Assembly: GCF_001651805.1 (NCBI RefSeq) | Contig: NZ_CP015839.1 | Coordinates: 1,054,001-1,118,000, forward strand | Reading direction: 5' to 3' | Length of the DNA stretch: 64,000 nucleotides | Source: Marinobacterium aestuarii | Lineage (GTDB): Bacteria; Pseudomonadota; Gammaproteobacteria; Pseudomonadales; Balneatricaceae | Shown: positions 59,623-64,000 of the stretch, in pieces | Layout: each line of letters begins with the position of its first letter | Position numbering within the stretch: the first letter of the stretch is position 1 | Position numbers and translations under genes: made by a program | The notes under the pieces: model-generated | What the model was told of the DNA's origin: nothing | What the model saw: only the letters and a program-made list of their open reading frames with translations | Databases searched by the model: none

Positions 59623-61029
59623 ATGAGTAACAACGGTACTTTTGAGGGGGCAGCTGCAGCGGCGGCCTCGCTGAACCAGGCTGCGCCTGAGCGTGGGCGG
59701 ACCCAGTGGTCGACCCGGCTGGCCTTTATCCTGGCAGCCACAGGCTCGGCCGTGGGGCTGGGCAATATCTGGAAGTTTCCCTATATCACCGGTGAAAATG
59801 GCGGCGGTGCCTTCGTGCTGCTCTATCTCGGCTGCATCGCCCTGATCGGTATTCCGCTGCTGATGGCCGAGGTGCTGATTGGCCGGCGCGGCAAACAGAG
59901 CCCGCCGGATGCAATGCGGGCCCTGGCGCTGGAAGCCGGTGTGAGCCCGCGCTGGCAGTTGGTCGGCTGGGTCGGAGTCATGACCGGCTTTGTGCTGCTG
60001 AGCTTCTATCTGGTGGTGGCGGGCTGGGCCGTGGCCTACATCTTCAATGCCGGTAGCGGCGTTTTTACCGGTGCCTCCAGTGACGACATAGGCGCACTGT
60101 TCAACAGTCTGGTGAGCGACCCCGTAGCCTCGACGCTCTGGGGGACCCTGGTGCTGGCGGTGACTGCGGCCATTGTCATCAAGGGCGTCAAGCAGGGACT
60201 GGAGCGGGCCGTCACCATCATGATGCCGGGGCTGCTGCTGATCTTGTTGCTGCTGGTGGGTTATTCGATGACGACCGGATCTTTCGGACAGGGCTTCGCC
60301 TTCATGTTCAATCCGGATTTCAGCAAGCTGACCGGCACCAGCGTACTGGTGGCGCTCGGCCATGCGTTCTTTTCCCTGAGCCTGGCCGGCGGCGGCATGA
60401 TGACCTACGGCTCCTATCTGCCCAAGCAGGTCTCGCTGGGCAGGACCATCCTGACAATAGGCCTGCTCGATACCCTGGTGGCATTGATAGCAGGTCTTGC
60501 GATCTTTCCGATCGTATTTGCCAACGGTCTTGAACCGGGGGCGGGCCCTGGGCTGATTTTTGTCACCCTGCCGCTCGCCTTCGGGCAGTTACCCCTCGGC
60601 CAGCTGGTGGGCGTGCTCTTCTTTGTGATGCTGTCATTTGCGGCCCTGACATCGGCAATCTCGCTGCTGGAGCCGGCAGTTTCCTGGTTGACCGAAAAGC
60701 GCGGTCTGTCCCGGCTCAGGGCCGGGCTGATGACCGCCGCTGGCATCTGGCTGCTGAGCCTGGGGTCGGTGTTCTCCTTCAATCTCTGGCAGGAGCACAG
60801 ACTGTACGGCAAGACGTTCTTTGATGTGCTGGACTACCTGACCAGCGGCTGGATTATGCCGCTGAGTGGTTTGGCGATGGCGATCTTTACCGGCTGGGTA
60901 ATGACCCGTGCCGCGACTGGCGAAGAGGTGGGCACAGGGCTTGGTTATAGCCTCTGGCGCTGGCTGATTCGTTATGTGGTGCCGGTCGGGATCGTCGCCA
61001 TCTTCCTCAACGCCATTGGGGTTTTGTAA
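59623..61029 (+). CDS. sodium-dependent transporter, SNF family (aromatic amino acid type)
   Basis: 468 residues, neurotransmitter:sodium symporter fold with ~11-12 hydrophobic segments. Segment 1 has STRLAFILAATGSAVGLGNIWKFPY (the GLGNIWKFP Na+/substrate site), and GENGGGAFVLLYL follows. FAALTSAISLLEPAVSWLTE near residue 340 is the segment-8 Na2 site. Bacterial members take up tryptophan, tyrosine or leucine. Position after kynABU suggests tryptophan or kynurenine import. The upstream 138 bases have small GC hairpins (near 59541-59590). Confidence 0.88.
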   Translation: MSNNGTFEGAAAAAASLNQAAPERGRTQWSTRLAFILAATGSAVGLGNIWKFPYITGENGGGAFVLLYLGCIALIGIPLLMAEVLIGRRGKQSPPDAMRALALEAGVSPRWQLVGWVGVMTGFVLLSFYLVVAGWAVAYIFNAGSGVFTGASSDDIGALFNSLVSDPVASTLWGTLVLAVTAAIVIKGVKQGLERAVTIMMPGLLLILLLLVGYSMTTGSFGQGFAFMFNPDFSKLTGTSVLVALGHAFFSLSLAGGGMMTYGSYLPKQVSLGRTILTIGLLDTLVALIAGLAIFPIVFANGLEPGAGPGLIFVTLPLAFGQLPLGQLVGVLFFVMLSFAALTSAISLLEPAVSWLTEKRGLSRLRAGLMTAAGIWLLSLGSVFSFNLWQEHRLYGKTFFDVLDYLTSGWIMPLSGLAMAIFTGWVMTRAATGEEVGTGLGYSLWRWLIRYVVPVGIVAIFLNAIGVL

Positions 61030-61147
61030 GGGGCTATGAGGTTATCGAGGGAACTCAGCCCGGGGGAGTGCCTGTGAAATATCGCAGGCTTCGCCCAGGG
61101 GAGGCGATTTTTTGAGCTTGCTTTAATTTCCGGGTTAGCCTGCCGGC

Positions 61148-61301
61148 TTGATCCTGCAGAAAAGTCTGTATCAGTCGGGTCATCAGTGCCGGTTTTTCGG
61201 GCATGTGAGAGTGCCTGTGGCCTATTGGGTTAATTCCGGCTTAATCCTGCAAAAAGCCTTGAATCAGCCGCGTCACCAGTGCGGGTTTTTCGGGCACTGG
61301 C
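61148..61301 (-). repeat. two extra degenerate copies of the 3' end of the esterase gene
   Basis: On the minus strand, 61241-61301 reads VPEKPALVTRLIQGFLQD and a stop; 61148-61208 reads HMPEKPALMTRLIQTFLQD without an immediate stop. The real gene ends HAEKPALMTRLIRNFLQE. The two copies share features with each other (PEK, Q, D) that the resident end lacks. They are not linked to an upstream frame and are not expressed as a protein. Confidence 0.8.
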
Positions 61302-61322
61302 AGGCGTCAGTGACTTGTCTGG

Positions 61323-62084
61323 TTATTCCTGCAGGAAGTTTCGTATCAAGCGTGTCATCAGGGCCGGCTTCTCTGCATGGGGCCAATGACCGGTACCTTC
61401 CACAACCTTGTAGCCCGCGGCCGGGAAGAGGCCGAGAATGGCATCGCGGTGGCTGGGCTGGATGTAGTCCGAGTTGCCGCCCTTGATGAAGAGGGTGGGG
61501 CCAGCAAAGGGCGCGCCTGTCGGTGGGGCGCTGATGTTCGGGTAGCCGCGGTGCAGGGCCTGCAGGTTGAAGCGCCAGTCGAACTGGCCGGCCTCGGTGC
61601 GGTACAGGTTGCGCAGCAGAAAGGCCCGTACCATGGCATCCTCGATGCGGGGGGCGAGCTGTTTTTCGGCGTCGCTTCTGGATTTTACCGTCGACAGGTC
61701 GATCGCCTGGAGCCCGCTGAAAACATCGCTGTGGTGGTCGGGGTACTGCACCGGGGCTATGTCCACCACTATGAGTTTGTTGACGCGCGCAGGTGCGCTG
61801 AGTGCCAGCTGCATGGCGGCCTTGCCGCCCATGGAGTGACCCAGTACCCGGGCGCTGTCGATACCGAGGTTGTCCATCAGTTCGATCAGGTCCTGCGCCA
61901 TGGCGGCGTAGGTCATCTCATTGTCGTGGGGGGAGCGGCCATGGTTGCGCAGGTCGATACTGATGACCTGGTAGTCGCTTGCCAGTGCCTTTGCCTGGCT
62001 ACCCCAGTTGTCGAGGCTGCCGAACAGGCCGTGCAGGATGAGCAGGGGCTCGCCCTGGCCTTGAATCTGGTGATGCAATTGCAT
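61323..62084 (-). CDS. alpha/beta hydrolase, YbfF-like esterase
   Basis: 253 residues. HHQIQGQGEPLLILHGLFGS near the N-terminus (oxyanion HGLFGS), nucleophile Ser in VLGHSMGGKAAMQLAL near 87, acid near PTLFIKGGNSDYI and catalytic His in VVEGTGHWPHAEKP near 234 form the triad. DLRNHGRSPHDNEMTYAAMA near 45 is the YbfF signature. Acts on short acyl esters or palmitoyl-CoA in E. coli; the natural substrate is unclear. The gene's last ~60 bases occur in two more degenerate copies downstream. Confidence 0.92.
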   Translation of the reverse strand: MQLHHQIQGQGEPLLILHGLFGSLDNWGSQAKALASDYQVISIDLRNHGRSPHDNEMTYAAMAQDLIELMDNLGIDSARVLGHSMGGKAAMQLALSAPARVNKLIVVDIAPVQYPDHHSDVFSGLQAIDLSTVKSRSDAEKQLAPRIEDAMVRAFLLRNLYRTEAGQFDWRFNLQALHRGYPNISAPPTGAPFAGPTLFIKGGNSDYIQPSHRDAILGLFPAAGYKVVEGTGHWPHAEKPALMTRLIRNFLQE

Positions 62085-62143
62085 GGATGGCTCCGTGCCT
62101 CTGGCTCGGCACCAGAGCGGGTTGTACGGGGAATGGCTCCCGC

Positions 62144-62310
62144 TAGCAGCCTGTCGGACTTAACACTGATCTACTGCGGAAAAGCCGAATTTGGTCAATT
62201 TATGTGCTCTTTTTTGTTAAATAGAACCACTATTCGCCTCAAAAGAGCCCAAAAACTGCCTCAAATCGGCCTTTCCCTCGCTACGATCGGTCAAGCCCGA
62301 TAGGCTGCCA
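62144..62310. mobile_element. MITE-like repeat between the esterase and fklB
   Basis: About 165 bp. The left end TAGCAGCCTGTCGGACTTAA and the complemented right end TGGCAGCCTATCGGGCTTGA are imperfect inverted repeats, and similarity continues inward for ~45 bases (GATC, GGAAA, GCCGA). No coding capacity. The left end matches the solo copy at 44582-44626. Confidence 0.65.
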
Positions 62311-62353
62311 GGCGGGAGCGCGGTAACGCGACTCGATCAGGCGCGGGGCCGGA

Positions 62354-62977
62354 TCAGAGGATTTCCAGCAGCTCTACGTCGAAGATCAGGGTGGCGTAGG
62401 GCGGGATGCCACCGGGGGAACCCTGAGCACCGTAGGCCAGGTTATAAGGCACGTACAGGCGCCATTTGGCACCCTTGGACATCAGCTGCAGAGCCTGGGT
62501 CCAGCCTGCGATAACGCCGCCGACCGGGAATTCAGCCGGCTGGCCACGGTCGTAGGAGCTGTCGAAGACTTTGCCGTCGATGAAGGTGCCGTGGTAATGA
62601 ACCTGCACCTTGGAGTCGGCTGTCGGGCTAACGCTGCCATCGCCGGCGTTAACAACTTCATACTGCAAGCCGGATTCGAGGGTGGTAACACCGTCGCGCT
62701 GGCCGTTCTCGCTCAGGAAAGCTTCGCCGACAGCGGAAAATTCCTTGGCTTCGGCTTCTTTCTGCTCGCTCAGACGACGATTGATCTCATTGAAAGCCGC
62801 CTGAATGTCGGCAACTTCAACGCGCAGTTCCAGGTTGTTGTAGGCATCCTTGATGCCGGTGGCAACCGCATCCAGATCCAGGCCTTCAAAGCCGCCCTGT
62901 GCCAGCTGATCGCCCATCTGGCGACCAATGCCGTAGCTCGCGTGTTGTTCCAGTGTTTCCAGTTTCAGTTCAGACAT
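62354..62977 (-). CDS. fklB: FKBP-type peptidyl-prolyl isomerase FklB
   Basis: 207 residues. The N-terminal helical dimerisation part (residues ~1-95: EQHASYGIGRQMGDQLAQGG through RRLSEQKEAEAKEF) precedes the FKBP domain: SKVQVHYHGTFIDGKVFDSS near 120, GVIAGWTQALQLMSKGAKWR near 152 and YNLAYGAQGSPGGIPPYATL near 178. There is no signal peptide, so it is cytoplasmic FklB rather than periplasmic FkpA. Isomerises Xaa-Pro bonds during folding. Confidence 0.95.
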   Translation of the reverse strand: MSELKLETLEQHASYGIGRQMGDQLAQGGFEGLDLDAVATGIKDAYNNLELRVEVADIQAAFNEINRRLSEQKEAEAKEFSAVGEAFLSENGQRDGVTTLESGLQYEVVNAGDGSVSPTADSKVQVHYHGTFIDGKVFDSSYDRGQPAEFPVGGVIAGWTQALQLMSKGAKWRLYVPYNLAYGAQGSPGGIPPYATLIFDVELLEIL

Positions 62978-63034
62978 GCATAACCCTGTCGGTTCTGTGA
63001 TTTTAAAAGCGGGCAGGCTACCACAAGCGGCGCT

Positions 63035-63910
63035 TTATTTCTTGTCGATAAATGGCTGCTCGTTGACAAACAGCAACGGGTCGACCCGTGCGTTGTTAAG
63101 GCTAAGACTCCAGTGCAGGTGGGCTCCGGTGACGCGGCCAGTCTTGCCAACCAGCCCCAGCTGTTCGCCGGCGGCCATGCTTTGGCCCGGCGCTACATCG
63201 ATACGGCTGAGGTGGCAGTAGAGACTGCTGAGGCCAAAACCGTGATCGACAATAATGGTATTGCCGTTGAAAAAGTAGTTGCCGGTGGCGCGCACGACGC
63301 CTGGCGCCGGTGCCCGTATAGGTGCGCCTTCGGGGGCGGCGATATCGAGACCACTGTGGGGGTTGCGCGGCTGCTGGTTAAAGTAGCGCTTGAGGCCAAA
63401 GGGGCTGCTGAAGCGCCCGTCTGCCGGCAAGGCGAAATGCAGCACCGGAGCTGCGGGTTCAGACCAGTAACTGAAGGCTGCATCCATCTCGGCTCTTTCT
63501 CGCGTCCAGCGTTTCAGGTCCTCCGGATCCGGGTCTACATGGCGTTTGTTTTTAACGGTCAGGTACTGCGCCTTGTAGGTCTTGTCTTTGATATCGAAAG
63601 CCAGGGCCTTGCCGTTGATATCCAGTTGCTGCGAGGCGCTGGCATCGGCGTCCAGGGGGATGCCGACGACGGCGAGCCACTGGTCGGGGCCGGCTGCGGG
63701 GTTCGGTACCACCAGTACCCGGGCATCCTGATAGCTGACCCTGGGCGCGGCGGCGGCCTGGAAGGGCACCAGGGCCACGCCGCCGGGTACGCGGGACTCC
63801 TGCGGAAGTCGGCTGTCGGCGCTGGCGGCGTGGGCCGTCAGCAGGCTGCCGAGCAGCAACACCGGCAGCAAAAGCTGTTTGGATATCCGGTTGGAAAGCG
63901 GTGCGGGCAT
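63035..63910 (-). CDS. M23 family (LytM-type) peptidase
   Basis: 291 residues with a Sec signal peptide (residues ~1-31, ending AHAASA). The C-terminal LytM domain has NPHSGLDIAAPEGAPIRAPA near 187 (HxxxD), SSLYCHLSRIDVAPGQSMA near 230 and TGAHLHWSLSLNN near 260 (HxH). All zinc ligands appear intact, so it is probably an active murein endopeptidase in the periplasm. The N-terminal half (residues ~32-150) holds a beta domain with a linker. ATG overlaps the xseA stop (TAATG). Confidence 0.92.
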   Translation of the reverse strand: MPAPLSNRISKQLLLPVLLLGSLLTAHAASADSRLPQESRVPGGVALVPFQAAAAPRVSYQDARVLVVPNPAAGPDQWLAVVGIPLDADASASQQLDINGKALAFDIKDKTYKAQYLTVKNKRHVDPDPEDLKRWTRERAEMDAAFSYWSEPAAPVLHFALPADGRFSSPFGLKRYFNQQPRNPHSGLDIAAPEGAPIRAPAPGVVRATGNYFFNGNTIIVDHGFGLSSLYCHLSRIDVAPGQSMAAGEQLGLVGKTGRVTGAHLHWSLSLNNARVDPLLFVNEQPFIDKK

Positions 63911-64000
63911 TAGCGGTTCTCGTCGGGCATCAGGGTGGCGGTAACCCGGCTGTGCACGCGGCCTTTGGCCAGGCGGGTTTCGATCAGGTCGTCAACCGCA
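63910..64000 (-). CDS. xseA: exodeoxyribonuclease VII large subunit XseA, C-terminal tail
   Basis: Only the last 30 codons are in the window; they read AVDDLIETRLAKGRVHSRVT ... PDENR and a stop, which fits the XseA C-terminal strand (dxxxxRLAxGxvxxxVt). The catalytic part lies beyond the edge. The assignment rests on this short tail alone. Confidence 0.6.
   Translation of the reverse strand, partial: AVDDLIETRLAKGRVHSRVTATLMPDENR

Noticed and set aside
61148-61486. A 112-codon plus-strand frame downstream of the SNF transporter
   Set aside because: It runs antisense through the three esterase 3'-end copies and has no family features.
1-64000. tRNA or rRNA genes
   Set aside because: The intergenic spaces were read by eye for cloverleaf ends and rRNA motifs; none were found. 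A tRNA search program would be decisive.

Overview
The window looks like chromosomal DNA of a GC-rich gammaproteobacterium. The rpsF-rpsR-DUF2232-rplI-dnaB block, the bioBFHCD order, the trpGDC order and the many TRAP carriers suggest the Pseudomonadales/Oceanospirillales side (a Marinobacterium-like marine or sediment heterotroph is my guess; no marker here fixes the genus). Coding density is high on both strands. I found no rRNA, tRNA or CRISPR array.

Layout. 1-7.9 kb: a catabolic module, with a TRAP transporter (first gene cut by the window edge), 5-oxoprolinase subunits PxpABC and an unusually short NAD-glutamate dehydrogenase. Together they would import 5-oxoproline, open it to glutamate and deaminate that to 2-oxoglutarate. 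7.9-12.1 kb: an AT-rich, decayed accessory patch with a membrane-anchored orphan gene broken by one in-frame stop, a complete IS630-type element with TA target duplication, another orphan gene, and fused fragments of an HlyD adaptor and an RTX protein. 12.1-32.8 kb: mostly housekeeping, comprising trpGDC (with a MITE-like repeat that supplies the trpG stop codon), ribosomal proteins and dnaB, bioA, trmO, transporters, comF and bioBFHCD.

32.9-61 kb: a large aromatic and indolic catabolic region. An AraC regulator faces an iif-type indole degradation operon (indole to anthranilate). A second AraC regulator faces antABC (anthranilate to catechol). A MarR regulator precedes a 4HBT thioesterase, a complete TRAP transporter, an FMN-dependent 2-hydroxyacid dehydrogenase and a two-subunit indolepyruvate ferredoxin oxidoreductase, which reads as an aryl-2-hydroxyacid to aryl-acyl-CoA route. 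A second complete TRAP transporter follows, then a LysR regulator, kynABU (tryptophan to anthranilate) and an SNF-family transporter. The promoter of the second TRAP operon carries the same two-box, 22-bp-period direct repeat with the same downstream motif as the antABC promoter, which ties it to the anthranilate regulon.

61-64 kb: a YbfF-like esterase whose 3' end is followed by two extra degenerate copies of that same 3' end, a MITE-like element, an FKBP isomerase, an M23 peptidase and the tail of xseA.

The most novel-looking items are the arylpyruvate/TRAP block with its shared AraC operator module, the triple 3'-end relics at 61.1-61.4 kb, the stop-donating MITE in trpG, and the short glutamate dehydrogenase.
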